A DNA stretch of 64,000 bases from positions 5,089,001 through 5,153,000 of the forward strand of contig NZ_JAPEPC010000001.1 of the NCBI RefSeq assembly GCF_026340465.1, read 5' to 3'. This stretch comes from Streptomyces sp. NBC_01306 (lineage in GTDB: Bacteria; Actinomycetota; Actinomycetes; Streptomycetales; Streptomycetaceae). Both the position numbers and the translations under genes were made by a program. The notes beneath the pieces were generated by a model. The model was not told the DNA's origin, ran no database searches, and worked only from the letters and a program-made list of their open reading frames with translations. Positions within the stretch are counted from its first letter, which is position 1, and each line of letters begins with the position of its first letter. Shown one piece after another: positions 36,375 to 45,359 of this stretch.

Positions 36375-37814
36375 ATGACCACCTTCGTGGACCGCGTCGA
36401 GCTGCATGCCGCCGCGGGTAGCGGGGGCCACGGCTGCGCCTCCGTACACCGTGAGAAGTTCAAGCCGCTCGGCGGACCCGACGGCGGCAACGGCGGGCGG
36501 GGCGGCGACGTCATCCTCGTCGTGGAGCAGGCCGTGACCACGCTGCTCGACTACCACCACAGCCCGCACCGCAAGGCCACCAACGGCCAGCCCGGCGCCG
36601 GTGACAACCGCTCCGGCAAGGACGGGCACGACCTCGTGCTGCCCGTGCCGGACGGCACCGTCGTGCTGGACAAGGACGGGAACGTCCTGGCCGACCTGGT
36701 CGGTCAGGGCACCACCTTCGTCGCGGGCCAGGGCGGCCGCGGCGGCCTCGGGAACCACGCGCTGGCCTCGGCCCGCCGCAAGGCGCCCGGGTTCGCGCTC
36801 CTCGGCGAGCCGGGGGAGTCCCGCGACATCGTCCTGGAGCTCAAGACCGTCGCCGACGTGGCGCTCGTCGGCTACCCGAGCGCCGGCAAGTCCTCGCTGA
36901 TCTCGGTGCTGAGCGCGGCCAAGCCGAAGATCGCGGACTACCCGTTCACCACGCTCGTCCCCAACCTCGGTGTGGTGACGGCCGGTTCGACCGTCTACAC
37001 CATCGCGGACGTCCCCGGTCTCATCCCCGGCGCCAGCCAGGGCAAGGGCCTCGGCCTGGAGTTCCTGCGGCACGTCGAGCGCTGCTCGGTGCTCGTGCAC
37101 GTGCTGGACACGGCGACGCTGGAGTCCGACCGTGACCCGGTCTCCGACCTCGACATGATCGAGGAGGAGCTCAAGCTGTACGGCGGCCTGGAGAACCGGC
37201 CCCGTATCGTCGCCCTCAACAAGGTCGACATCCCCGACGGCCAGGACCTCGCCGACATGATCCGCCCGGATCTGGAGGCGCGCGGCTACCAGGTCTTCGA
37301 GGTGTCCGCCGTGGCCCATCTGGGGCTGAAGGAGCTGTCCTTCGCGCTGGCCGGCATCATCGCCGAGGCGCGCGCGGCGAAGCCGGCCGAGGAGGCCACC
37401 CGGGTCGTCATCCGCCCGAAGGCCGTCGACGACGCGGGCTTCACGGTCAGCTTCGAGGAGGAGGAAGGCGTCTACCGCGTCCGCGGCGAGAAGCCCGAAC
37501 GCTGGGTCCGCCAGACCGACTTCAGCAACGACGAGGCCGTCGGCTACCTCGCCGACCGGCTCAGCCGCCTCGGTGTCGAGGACCAGCTGATGAAGGCCGG
37601 TGCCCGTGCGGGTGACGGCGTGGCCATCGGCGCCGAGGACAACGCCGTGGTCTTCGACTGGGAGCCGACGATGATGGCGGGCGCCGAGATGCTCGGCCGC
37701 CGTGGCGAGGACCACCGCCTCGAAGCGCCCCGGCCCGCCGAGCAGAAGCGCCGGGACCGCCAGGCCGAACGGGACGAGTCGGACAAGGAGTACGACGAGT
37801 TCAAGCCGTTCTAG
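36375..37814 (+). CDS. obg: Obg/CgtA GTPase
   Basis: Ribosome-associated GTPase for 50S assembly, linked to differentiation in Streptomyces. 479 aa: a glycine-rich Obg fold (GGHGCASVHREKFKPLGGPD, about 1-158), then a G domain with G1 GYPSAGKSS, G3 DVPGLIPGA and G4 NKVD. The OCT domain follows (YRVRGEKPERWVRQTDF region) and a charged tail. The ATG has TGGAGG 9 nt upstream. It lies downstream of L21-L27 in the conserved order but is separated by a terminator and the long-hairpin element, so it probably has its own promoter. Confidence 0.96.
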   Translation: MTTFVDRVELHAAAGSGGHGCASVHREKFKPLGGPDGGNGGRGGDVILVVEQAVTTLLDYHHSPHRKATNGQPGAGDNRSGKDGHDLVLPVPDGTVVLDKDGNVLADLVGQGTTFVAGQGGRGGLGNHALASARRKAPGFALLGEPGESRDIVLELKTVADVALVGYPSAGKSSLISVLSAAKPKIADYPFTTLVPNLGVVTAGSTVYTIADVPGLIPGASQGKGLGLEFLRHVERCSVLVHVLDTATLESDRDPVSDLDMIEEELKLYGGLENRPRIVALNKVDIPDGQDLADMIRPDLEARGYQVFEVSAVAHLGLKELSFALAGIIAEARAAKPAEEATRVVIRPKAVDDAGFTVSFEEEEGVYRVRGEKPERWVRQTDFSNDEAVGYLADRLSRLGVEDQLMKAGARAGDGVAIGAEDNAVVFDWEPTMMAGAEMLGRRGEDHRLEAPRPAEQKRRDRQAERDESDKEYDEFKPF

Positions 37815-37844
37815 CAGAACCGCACACGTTCTGACGGAACCACC

Positions 37845-37898
37845 CAACAGCCCGGAGGCCCGGGAACGCCGACGCGTTCCCGGGCCTCCGGGCTGTTG
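37845..37898 (+). terminator. 25-bp perfect stem after obg
   Basis: 37845-37869 is exactly complementary to 37874-37898 with a CGAC loop. It marks the boundary between conserved core genes and the wall-polymer cassette. Confidence 0.9.
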
Positions 37899-38084
37899 CG
37901 CCGACTGTTCCGGGCCACCGCGCAGTCCGTTCCCGCGGCCGCTTCACAGAAATGCACAACCGATGGTTGCCAACAGGTGTCTTGTAAGCGGGTGGATGAC
38001 CAACCACCCGTGAACGCGGGCCTGCGATGTCATGGCGGGGGTTGTGCACCGGCCCGGAGTAGCGGAAGCGGAGTTACGGGGCAG

Positions 38085-40133
38085 ATGAAGATCTCCTTCC
38101 TCATCCACACGGTCTACGGGATCGGCGGCACGATCAAGACCACACTGAACCTGGCCGAAGAGCTCGCCGACCGGCACGAGGTCGAGATCGTCTCGGTCTT
38201 CCGGCACCGGGAGGTCCCGCTGTTCCGGATCGACCCCCGGATCACCGTCGTACCCCTGGTCGACACCGATCCCGCCTCGATGGCCAATGAACTGGAGCAT
38301 CCGCTCCAGCAGCAGCCCTCGCAGTGCCTGCCGGCGGCCGAGGCGCGTTTCAAGGAGTACAGCAAGCTCTCCGACCAGCGGGTGCGCAAGCACTACGCCG
38401 CATCGGACGCGGACGTCGTCATCGGTACCCGGCCCGGTCTGGTGGCGTACGTCGCCCAGTTCGCCCCGGCCGGTGCGGTGCTCATCGGCCAGGAGCACAT
38501 GACGCACAACCACCACAAGCAGGCCCTGCGCTCCCAGCTGTACGAGCACCTGGCCGCACTCGACGCCTTCGTGACCGTCTCCGAGGGCGACGCCGCGGTG
38601 TACCGCGAGAAGATGCCGCTGCCCGCGACCCGGGTGCTCGCGATCCCCAACAGCGTTCCCGAACCGCCCGTCGCGCCGTCCGACGGCAGCGGCACCACCG
38701 TGGTCGCCGCCGGACGGCTGGCGCCCGAGAAGCAGTACCAGGTACTGATCGACGCCTTCGCGGAGGTGGCCGCCGAACGCCCGGACTGGACCCTGCGGAT
38801 CTACGGCGGGGGTTCCGAACGCCCGAAACTCCGGGAGCGCATCGAGACCAGGGGCCTGCACAACCGGGTCCATCTCATGGGCCCCCACTCGCCCATCGAG
38901 CCCGAGTGGGCCAAGGGCGCCATCGCCGTGTCCACCTCCCGCCACGAGTCCTTCGGCATGACGCTGGTCGAGGCGATGCGCTGCGGGCTGCCGGTCGTCT
39001 CCACGGACTGCGACTACGGCCCCCGCGAGATCATCGAGGACGGCGTGGACGGGCTGCTCGTGCCCGTCGGCGACAGCGCCGCGGTCGCCGCCGCGCTCCT
39101 GAAGCTCATCGACGACGAGGAACTGCGGCGCCGGATGAGCTCGGCGGCGCTCGCCAACGCCCGCCGCTTCGACCCCGGTCAGGTCACCGAGCAGTACGAG
39201 AAGCTCTTCACCGCACTGCGCCCGCAGGCCGCGAGCCGCGCCGGCCGGCAGGCTTTCGCACCGGAGGCGGACTGTGTGGTGCGTCCGGACGGCGAGCTGA
39301 CCGTCACCCTCGTACCGGGCCCCGAGGGCCCCGAGGACTCCGATGCCCCCGCGCACCCGTCGGCGCACGACGGGCAGCGGCTGCTCTGCTCGCGCGCCGA
39401 CGACCGGACCGACCAGCGCTCGTACCCCTTCGACGCGGACGGTGTCGCGGTCGTCCCGGCCGGCGAGGAGTTCGCCGAGGGGGTCTGGGACTTCTACGCC
39501 GAGGCGGCCGGCTCCGGACGGCGGGTACGGATCGCCGCCCGCTCCGTCGACCAGCGCGGCCCGCTGCGCGCCGCGCGGAACGACGGGGTGCGCAACCAGG
39601 TCGCCCACCGGCTCAAGGACAAGGGCTTCCTGACCATGCGCAGCTGGAACAGACCCGTGCACGCCGAAGCCGGGGACATCGGCGTCGACGGGACTCAACT
39701 CACCGTGTCGGGAACTCTGTTGGGGGCGGCCGCGCTCGCCGGGGACCCGGTCCTGCTGCTGCGCCGCCGCGGCGGTACGAGCGAGGAACTGGCCTTCCCC
39801 GGCAGCCGCGAGGGCACGGACGGCTTCCGGGTCACCTTCCCCGCGGCCGGCCCGGCCGCCCGTCTGCTCACCGGCAACGACTACTGGGACATATGGCTGC
39901 GGTACGCACCGCAGGCGCGGCCGGTGAAGATCGGCCGCATCCTCGACGACGTGGTGGACAAGAAGGCCGTCTACTCCTGTCCGCCGGCCCTGGTGCGCAA
40001 GAAGCGGCCCTGGGGGGCGCTGCGCAAGGCCGTACGGAAGGTCCGCGGCAGGCCGCAGCAGTGGGTCAGGGTGCGTCCGTACTACACCGTCAGCAATGAC
40101 CTGGCCCTCGCCGTGGCCGAGGTCAAGCCATGA
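38085..40133 (+). CDS. GT4-family glycosyltransferase with C-terminal extension
   Basis: Retaining GT-B glycosyltransferase, probably acting on a wall polymer. 682 aa from the ATG at 38085; upstream reading to 37896 runs into the obg terminator. Residues 1-380 form the GT-B fold: the N-terminus MKISFLIHTVYGIGGT, VAAGRLAPEKQYQVLIDAF, GGGSERPKLRE and the EX7E motif in HESFGMTLVEAM. Residues of about 385-682 form an extra domain of beta-type sequence with no motif I recognise. Such fusions occur next to teichoic-acid polymerases in actinobacteria. It is the first gene of the cassette; donor and acceptor are unknown. Confidence 0.82.
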   Translation: MKISFLIHTVYGIGGTIKTTLNLAEELADRHEVEIVSVFRHREVPLFRIDPRITVVPLVDTDPASMANELEHPLQQQPSQCLPAAEARFKEYSKLSDQRVRKHYAASDADVVIGTRPGLVAYVAQFAPAGAVLIGQEHMTHNHHKQALRSQLYEHLAALDAFVTVSEGDAAVYREKMPLPATRVLAIPNSVPEPPVAPSDGSGTTVVAAGRLAPEKQYQVLIDAFAEVAAERPDWTLRIYGGGSERPKLRERIETRGLHNRVHLMGPHSPIEPEWAKGAIAVSTSRHESFGMTLVEAMRCGLPVVSTDCDYGPREIIEDGVDGLLVPVGDSAAVAAALLKLIDDEELRRRMSSAALANARRFDPGQVTEQYEKLFTALRPQAASRAGRQAFAPEADCVVRPDGELTVTLVPGPEGPEDSDAPAHPSAHDGQRLLCSRADDRTDQRSYPFDADGVAVVPAGEEFAEGVWDFYAEAAGSGRRVRIAARSVDQRGPLRAARNDGVRNQVAHRLKDKGFLTMRSWNRPVHAEAGDIGVDGTQLTVSGTLLGAAALAGDPVLLLRRRGGTSEELAFPGSREGTDGFRVTFPAAGPAARLLTGNDYWDIWLRYAPQARPVKIGRILDDVVDKKAVYSCPPALVRKKRPWGALRKAVRKVRGRPQQWVRVRPYYTVSNDLALAVAEVKP

Positions 40134-40317
40134 GTTACCCTCGCACCCTGTGGTGTCGGTCACTCACAGTGGCTGGGGGGATCCGAGTCACTTTCCTGCC
40201 CTTAGGGTGAACACGCGGTATCGCAAGGGTTGTGGAGGCTTGGCGTCCACCTTGCGAGACGGTCACGGAGAGTGCGACCATCACACCGTTCCCTCGTCAT
40301 CGCAAGGTAGGTCGTCT

Positions 40318-41823
40318 GTGTCTGTGCAGCACAAAGCAACCAAGCCCCGGACTACAGCAGTCGTTCTCGCCGGTGGTACCGGCCAGCGCGTGGGTCTGTC
40401 GATCCCCAAGCAACTGCTGAAGATCGCCGGGAAGGCTGTGATCGAGCACACCCTGACGATTTTCCAGCAGGCCGATTCCATCGACGACGTGATCGTGCTG
40501 ATGGCCCCGGGCTACGTACCGGACATCGAGAAGATCGTCGCCAAGTCCGGTCTCACCAAGGTCACCCGGATCATCGAGGGCGGTTCCACCCGCAACGAGA
40601 CCACCGAGCGCGCCATCGCCGCACTCGGCGAAGGGCTGGCCGAGGGTGAGGACCGCAACGTCCTCTTCCACGACGCCGTGCGCCCGCTGCTCTCGCAGCG
40701 CGTGATCAAGGACTGTGTGGACGCGCTGGAGCGCTACCAGGCCGTCGACGTCGCCATCCCGTCCGCGGACACGATCATCGTGACCCGCACCCACGGCGAG
40801 GACGGCGAGTTCATCACCGAGGTCCCGGACCGCTCCCGGCTGCGCCGCGGGCAGACCCCGCAGGCCTTCAAGCTCTCCACGATCCGCCGGGCGTACGACG
40901 TCGCAGCGGGCGACCCGAACTTCCAGGCCACCGACGACTGCTCGGTCGTACTCAAGTACCTGCCCGACGTGCCGATCTACGTGGTCGCGGGCGACGAGTA
41001 CAACATGAAGGTCACCCAGCCCGTCGATGTCTTCATCACCGACAAGCTGTTCCAGCTGGCCTCCACCGCGGCCCCGCGCCAGGCCGACGAGGCCGCCTAC
41101 CGCGAGCTGCTGACCGACAAGACCCTGGTGGTCTTCGGCGGTTCGTACGGCATCGGCGCCGACATCGCCGCCATCGCCGAGTCCTACGGCGCGAAGGTGT
41201 ACGCGCTGGGCCGCTCCACCACCGGTACGCACGTCGAGAACCCGGAGCACGTCGACGACGCGCTCTCCAAGGCGTACTCGGAGACGGGCCGGATCGACTA
41301 CGTCATCAACACCGCGGGCGTGCTGCGCATCGGCAAGCTGGCCGAGACGGACAACACCACCATTCAGGAAGCGCTGAACGTCAACTACCTGGCGCCGGTG
41401 CAGATCGCGCGCGCCTCGTACAAGTACCTGGCGGAGACCAAGGGCCAGCTGCTGCTCTACACCTCCAGCAGCTACACGCGGGGTCGCGCCGAATACAGCC
41501 TGTACTCGTCCACCAAGGCGGCCATGGTGAATCTCACCCAGGCCCTCTCGGACGAGTGGGCCGGTGACGGTGTCCGGGTCAACTGCGTCAACCCGGAGCG
41601 CACGGCGACCCCGATGCGCACCAAGGCGTTCGGCCAGGAGCCCGAGGGCAGCCTGCTCTCTTCGGAGGCCGTGGCCCGTACCTCGCTGGACGTGCTGCTC
41701 TCCGAGCTGACCGGCCACGTCATCGACGTACGCCAGCAGGACCCGACGCGCGACGCCAGCGCGGAGGCGTCAGGGTTCGAGCAGGCGCTGGCCTCAGTAC
41801 TGGACCGTCAGGAAGATGTGTAA
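40318..41823 (+). CDS. Bifunctional cytidylyltransferase/SDR (Bcs1/TarIJ-like, CDP-polyol synthesis)
   Basis: Two-domain enzyme, 501 aa. Residues 1-235 are an IspD/TarI-like CTP:sugar-phosphate cytidylyltransferase (AVVLAGGTGQRVGLSIPKQ, HDAVRPLL, EVPDRSRLRRGQTPQAF). Residues 250-490 are a short-chain dehydrogenase (GGSYGIGADIAAI, YxxxK in YSSTK). This is the arrangement of H. influenzae Bcs1, which makes CDP-ribitol from ribulose 5-phosphate, CTP and NADPH. The neighbouring TagF-like polymerase supports CDP-ribitol or a related CDP-polyol as product. The GTG at 40318 has AAGGTAGG upstream. The second half could be read as a separate reductase, but the frame is continuous. Confidence 0.83.
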   Translation: MSVQHKATKPRTTAVVLAGGTGQRVGLSIPKQLLKIAGKAVIEHTLTIFQQADSIDDVIVLMAPGYVPDIEKIVAKSGLTKVTRIIEGGSTRNETTERAIAALGEGLAEGEDRNVLFHDAVRPLLSQRVIKDCVDALERYQAVDVAIPSADTIIVTRTHGEDGEFITEVPDRSRLRRGQTPQAFKLSTIRRAYDVAAGDPNFQATDDCSVVLKYLPDVPIYVVAGDEYNMKVTQPVDVFITDKLFQLASTAAPRQADEAAYRELLTDKTLVVFGGSYGIGADIAAIAESYGAKVYALGRSTTGTHVENPEHVDDALSKAYSETGRIDYVINTAGVLRIGKLAETDNTTIQEALNVNYLAPVQIARASYKYLAETKGQLLLYTSSSYTRGRAEYSLYSSTKAAMVNLTQALSDEWAGDGVRVNCVNPERTATPMRTKAFGQEPEGSLLSSEAVARTSLDVLLSELTGHVIDVRQQDPTRDASAEASGFEQALASVLDRQEDV

Positions 41824-41852
41824 TACTTCCCCGGTATAAGTAGACGTTTCTT

Positions 41853-41896
41853 TTCGGGCCTCTGTGATCGCGTCGCGCGAATCGCAGAGGCCCGAA
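41853..41896. terminator. Hairpin between the Bcs1-like and TagF-like genes
   Basis: TTCGGGCCTCTG (41853-41864) pairs with 41885-41896, with extra pairing in the loop, and is preceded by TTTCTTTT. Its right arm overlaps the ATG at 41896, which argues against that start. Confidence 0.65.
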
Positions 41897-42024
41897 TGCG
41901 TGAAGCCTCGCCTTCACAATTTCCCCAAATAAGTATCCGGAGAAATCCCGCGAAATCCCCGGATCGCACCCGATCGAATCAATCCCCCCAGAATAAAACC
42001 GGCACCCCCTGGAGCAGGTTCTTC

Positions 42025-44127
42025 GTGATTTCGACCGCCATTCGACTGGCGCGCGTAGGCAGCCGGTCCGAGCTGATCGCCGCAGCCTTCATGGGGCTCA
42101 GCTACCCGTGCGTGATGATCGCAGCGCTGATCCCCAATATCTGGTTCTTCGCCGCTGCCACCCTCGTGACCTATGTGTCCGACTGGTTCCTGCACCAGCG
42201 CCGCAGCTACCTCATCAACCGGCTGGCCAAGGTCCGCGCCGGCCTGTCGATCCGTTTCCTCCTGCGCGAACTGCTGCTTATTCTGCTGCTCGCCCGCCTT
42301 CAGCTCGCCGAGCAGCGGGTCTACTACGCCGCCGTCGCCTGTTTCCTGCTCTTCTACGGTCTCCAGGCCGCGCACGGCACGCTGACCACCCTCATCCGGC
42401 TGCGCCGCGTCATGCCGGTGGTCACCCGCAACGTCGACCTCGGCGCCATCCCGATTCCCGGGCCCCCGCCGCGCCGGCTGCTGAACCGTGCCGCCGAGAA
42501 GATGCTCCACCTGGACGTCTTCGCGATGGTCGGCCTGGTGATCGCGGCCAAGACCGGCACCGACGACTACGGCTACTTCGGCATCTTCATCACGCTGGGC
42601 CTCGCCGTCCTCTACATCGCCGCGCTGGTCCCGTACATCCTCAAGGGCCGCCGCGTCCCCTCCGCCGCCACGGTGCTCGCAGGGCTCGACGACTGGCTGC
42701 GCGAGTACCGGCCGACCGTCGCCCTCTACTTCTCGGGCTCCAGGGACTCCGCCTATCAGGTGAACATGTGGCTGGAGACGATGGCCCAGACCGAGGGGCG
42801 CCCGCTGATCATCCTGCGTGAGCGCGCCATCGTGTCCCAGCTCGCATCGACCACGGTGCCCGTGGTGTGCGTGCCCGGTGGTGTGCACCTGATGAACATG
42901 GACCTCTCCACCGTGCGCGTCGCGCTGTACGCGGCGAACGTCGGCAAGAACATCCACATGCTCCGCGTCCCGACCATCAAGCACGTCTTCATCGGGCACG
43001 GTGACAGCGACAAGCTCGCCAGCGTCAACCCGTACAGTAAGGCGTACGACGAGGTGTGGACCGCGGGCCGAGCCGGCCGGGACCGTTACGCGCTGGCCGA
43101 CGTCGGCGTGCGCGACGAGGACATCGTAGAGGTGGGCCGCCCCCAGCTGGCCCCCATCGAGAGCTGGACCGGCACCCCGAAGCAGCAGATCCCGACCGTG
43201 CTGTACGCCCCCACCTGGGAGGGCTGGGACGACAACCCGGGCAACACCTCGCTGCTGCTGGCCGGGGAGAACATCGTCAAGCGGCTGCTCGGCGCCAAGC
43301 AGCCGGTCCGGGTGCTCTACAAGCCGCACCCCTTCACCGGCACCCGCAGCGCGAAGGCCAAGGCGGCCCACCTGCGGATCACGGCCATGGTCGAGAAGGC
43401 CGCAGCCGACCGCGCGGCCGAGCCCCGCTGGACCGAGCAGGCCGCGGCCGGTGCCGCCGACCGGGCCGCAGCGCAGGCCGAGCTGACCCGCATCGAGGCC
43501 AGGCTGGACGAGCTGGCGCAGGGCGGCCCGGCGGACGCCGACGAGTCCGAGGAGTCGCGGGCCTCGCTGGCCGACCCGGCGCGCGAGGACGAGACGACCA
43601 CCCTGCGCTCCCAGTGGAACCGCACCTACTGGCGGACCTTCGGTTACTGGGAGCACCGCGTCATCACCGGCGGCCAGCCCCACCTGTACGACTGCTTCAA
43701 CGAGTCGGACGGAATGGTCTCGGACATCTCCAGCGTCGTCTCGGACTTCATCGCGAGCGGCAAGCCCTACGCCGTCACCGACTCGGCCGAACTGGGCGCG
43801 GAGGAATTCAAGCGGCAGAACACCGCAGTACGTGCTGCCGTGATCCTCTCCAACTCCGCCAAGGAGATCGACCGGCTGCTCACGGCGATCACCGAGTCCT
43901 CGGCCGACCCGCTGGCCGACGACCGCCGGGAGCTGAAGGAGTATCTGCTCGGCCCCGACGAGCCCACCTCGATGGAGCAGTTCAACGCTGCTGTACGGGC
44001 GCTCACGGCCAAGGCCGACGCCCGCAACGCGGCCGTCGCGCAGCGCACGGGCGCCGCCGAACCGGAGGGCGCACCCGGCCTGAACGACTCGGACGCCACC
44101 CCCGTCGACTCGGCGGTCGGCGACTGA
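42025..44127 (+). CDS. TagF-like CDP-polyol glycero/ribitol-phosphotransferase, membrane type
   Basis: Polymerase-like transferase using a CDP-glycerol or CDP-ribitol donor to build a teichoic-acid-type polymer. From GTG 42025 (GGAG 10 nt upstream) it has 700 aa. An N-terminal membrane region (about residues 10-215) has several helices, including LIAAAFMGLSYPCVMIAALI. The soluble glycerophosphotransferase domain then shows IKHVFIGHGDSDK, VLYAPTWEGWDD, VLYKPHPFTG and ESDGMVSDISSVVSDF, the conserved TagF/TarL motifs with catalytic-type His. An insertion at about 460-540 is Ala/Glu-rich and coiled. ATG 41896 would add 43 residues from an AT-rich, hairpin-containing stretch. Confidence 0.83.
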   Translation: MISTAIRLARVGSRSELIAAAFMGLSYPCVMIAALIPNIWFFAAATLVTYVSDWFLHQRRSYLINRLAKVRAGLSIRFLLRELLLILLLARLQLAEQRVYYAAVACFLLFYGLQAAHGTLTTLIRLRRVMPVVTRNVDLGAIPIPGPPPRRLLNRAAEKMLHLDVFAMVGLVIAAKTGTDDYGYFGIFITLGLAVLYIAALVPYILKGRRVPSAATVLAGLDDWLREYRPTVALYFSGSRDSAYQVNMWLETMAQTEGRPLIILRERAIVSQLASTTVPVVCVPGGVHLMNMDLSTVRVALYAANVGKNIHMLRVPTIKHVFIGHGDSDKLASVNPYSKAYDEVWTAGRAGRDRYALADVGVRDEDIVEVGRPQLAPIESWTGTPKQQIPTVLYAPTWEGWDDNPGNTSLLLAGENIVKRLLGAKQPVRVLYKPHPFTGTRSAKAKAAHLRITAMVEKAAADRAAEPRWTEQAAAGAADRAAAQAELTRIEARLDELAQGGPADADESEESRASLADPAREDETTTLRSQWNRTYWRTFGYWEHRVITGGQPHLYDCFNESDGMVSDISSVVSDFIASGKPYAVTDSAELGAEEFKRQNTAVRAAVILSNSAKEIDRLLTAITESSADPLADDRRELKEYLLGPDEPTSMEQFNAAVRALTAKADARNAAVAQRTGAAEPEGAPGLNDSDATPVDSAVGD

Positions 44128-44164
44128 CAGCGGCTCGGTCCGATCCCTTCGTACCGAACCTTTC

Positions 44165-44200
44165 GTACGGCCGTTCGCGCACCTCGCGCGGCGGCCGTAC
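44165..44200 (+). terminator. Terminator after the TagF-like gene
   Basis: GTACGGCCG (44165-44173) pairs with 44192-44200, with an inner CGCGC/GCGCG pair. Confidence 0.75.
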
Positions 44201-44291
44201 TGCATTTGTACTTACGGCTTCGCGACATGAGGATGGATAAAATCCCACAGGACGGATCAAGCCAGACCGACTGCTCGCAAGGGACCACAAC

Positions 44292-45359
44292 GTGAAGGCT
44301 CTCGTCCTTTCCGGCGGTGCGGGCACGCGCCTGCGCCCCATCACACACACCTCCGCGAAACAGCTCGTGCCGGTCGCCAACAAGCCGGTGCTGTTCTACG
44401 GGCTCGAAGCGATCGCCGACGCGGGCATCACCGACGTCGGCATCGTCGTGGGTGACACCGCCGAGGAGATCCGTGCGGCCGTCGGGGACGGATCCCGCTT
44501 CGGCATCGAGGTCACCTACATCCCGCAGGAGGCACCGCGTGGCCTGGCCCACGCCGTGCTCATCTCCCGCGACTTCCTCGGCGACGAGGACTTCGTCATG
44601 TACCTCGGTGACAACTTCATCGTCGGGGGCATCACCGGCCTGGTCGACGGCTTCCGGGCCGCCCGCCCCGACGCCCAGATCCTGCTCACCAAGGTCCCCG
44701 ATCCGACGGCGTTCGGCGTGGCCGAACTCGACGGTGAGGGCCGCGTCGTCGCGCTGGAGGAGAAGCCGGAGGTCCCCAAGAGCGATCTCGCGCTCGTCGG
44801 CGTCTATCTCTTCACCCCGGCCGTGCACGAGGCGGTCCGCTCCATCGGGCCCTCCCGGCGCGGCGAGCTGGAGATCACGCACGCCATCCAGTGGCTGATC
44901 GACCAGCAGCAGGACGTGCACTCCACGACGATCTCCGGCTACTGGAAGGACACCGGCAACGTCACCGACATGCTGGAGGTCAACCGCGCGGTCCTGGAGA
45001 CCGTCGAGCCCTGCGAGGACGGCACGGCCGACGAGGCCAGCGAGATCATCGGACGCGTCAGGATCGAGAAGGGCGCCCAGGTCACCCGCAGCCGTATCGT
45101 GGGGCCCGCGATCATCGGCGCGTCCACGGTGATCAGCGACGCGTACATCGGTCCGTACACCTCGGTCTCCGAGGGGTGCCGGATCGAGGACAGCGAGATC
45201 GAGTACTCCATCGTCCTGCGCGACTCGTCGATCACCGGGGTCCGCAGGATCGCGGCCTCGCTGATCGGCCGGGGCGTCGAGGTGACACCCTCGCCCCGCA
45301 GCCCAGCAGCCCACCGACTCGTCCTCGGCGACCACAGCAAGGTGCAGATCTCTTCATGA
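44292..45359 (+). CDS. rmlA: Glucose-1-phosphate thymidylyltransferase (long RmlA/StrD type)
   Basis: Makes dTDP-glucose from glucose 1-phosphate and dTTP, the first dTDP-rhamnose step. 355 aa: a nucleotidyltransferase domain (LVLSGGAGTRLRPITHTSAKQ, YLGDNFIVGG) and a C-terminal left-handed beta-helix, as in the long RmlA/StrD subfamily. The GTG has AAGGGA upstream. An AT-rich stretch with GGATAAAATCC near 44234 is probably its promoter. The stop overlaps the rmlB start (ATGA). Confidence 0.92.
   Translation: MKALVLSGGAGTRLRPITHTSAKQLVPVANKPVLFYGLEAIADAGITDVGIVVGDTAEEIRAAVGDGSRFGIEVTYIPQEAPRGLAHAVLISRDFLGDEDFVMYLGDNFIVGGITGLVDGFRAARPDAQILLTKVPDPTAFGVAELDGEGRVVALEEKPEVPKSDLALVGVYLFTPAVHEAVRSIGPSRRGELEITHAIQWLIDQQQDVHSTTISGYWKDTGNVTDMLEVNRAVLETVEPCEDGTADEASEIIGRVRIEKGAQVTRSRIVGPAIIGASTVISDAYIGPYTSVSEGCRIEDSEIEYSIVLRDSSITGVRRIAASLIGRGVEVTPSPRSPAAHRLVLGDHSKVQISS

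Noticed and set aside
37896..38084. N-terminal extension of the GT4 protein from 37896
   Set aside because: It begins inside the obg terminator and lacks an SD. The family N-terminus begins at 38085.
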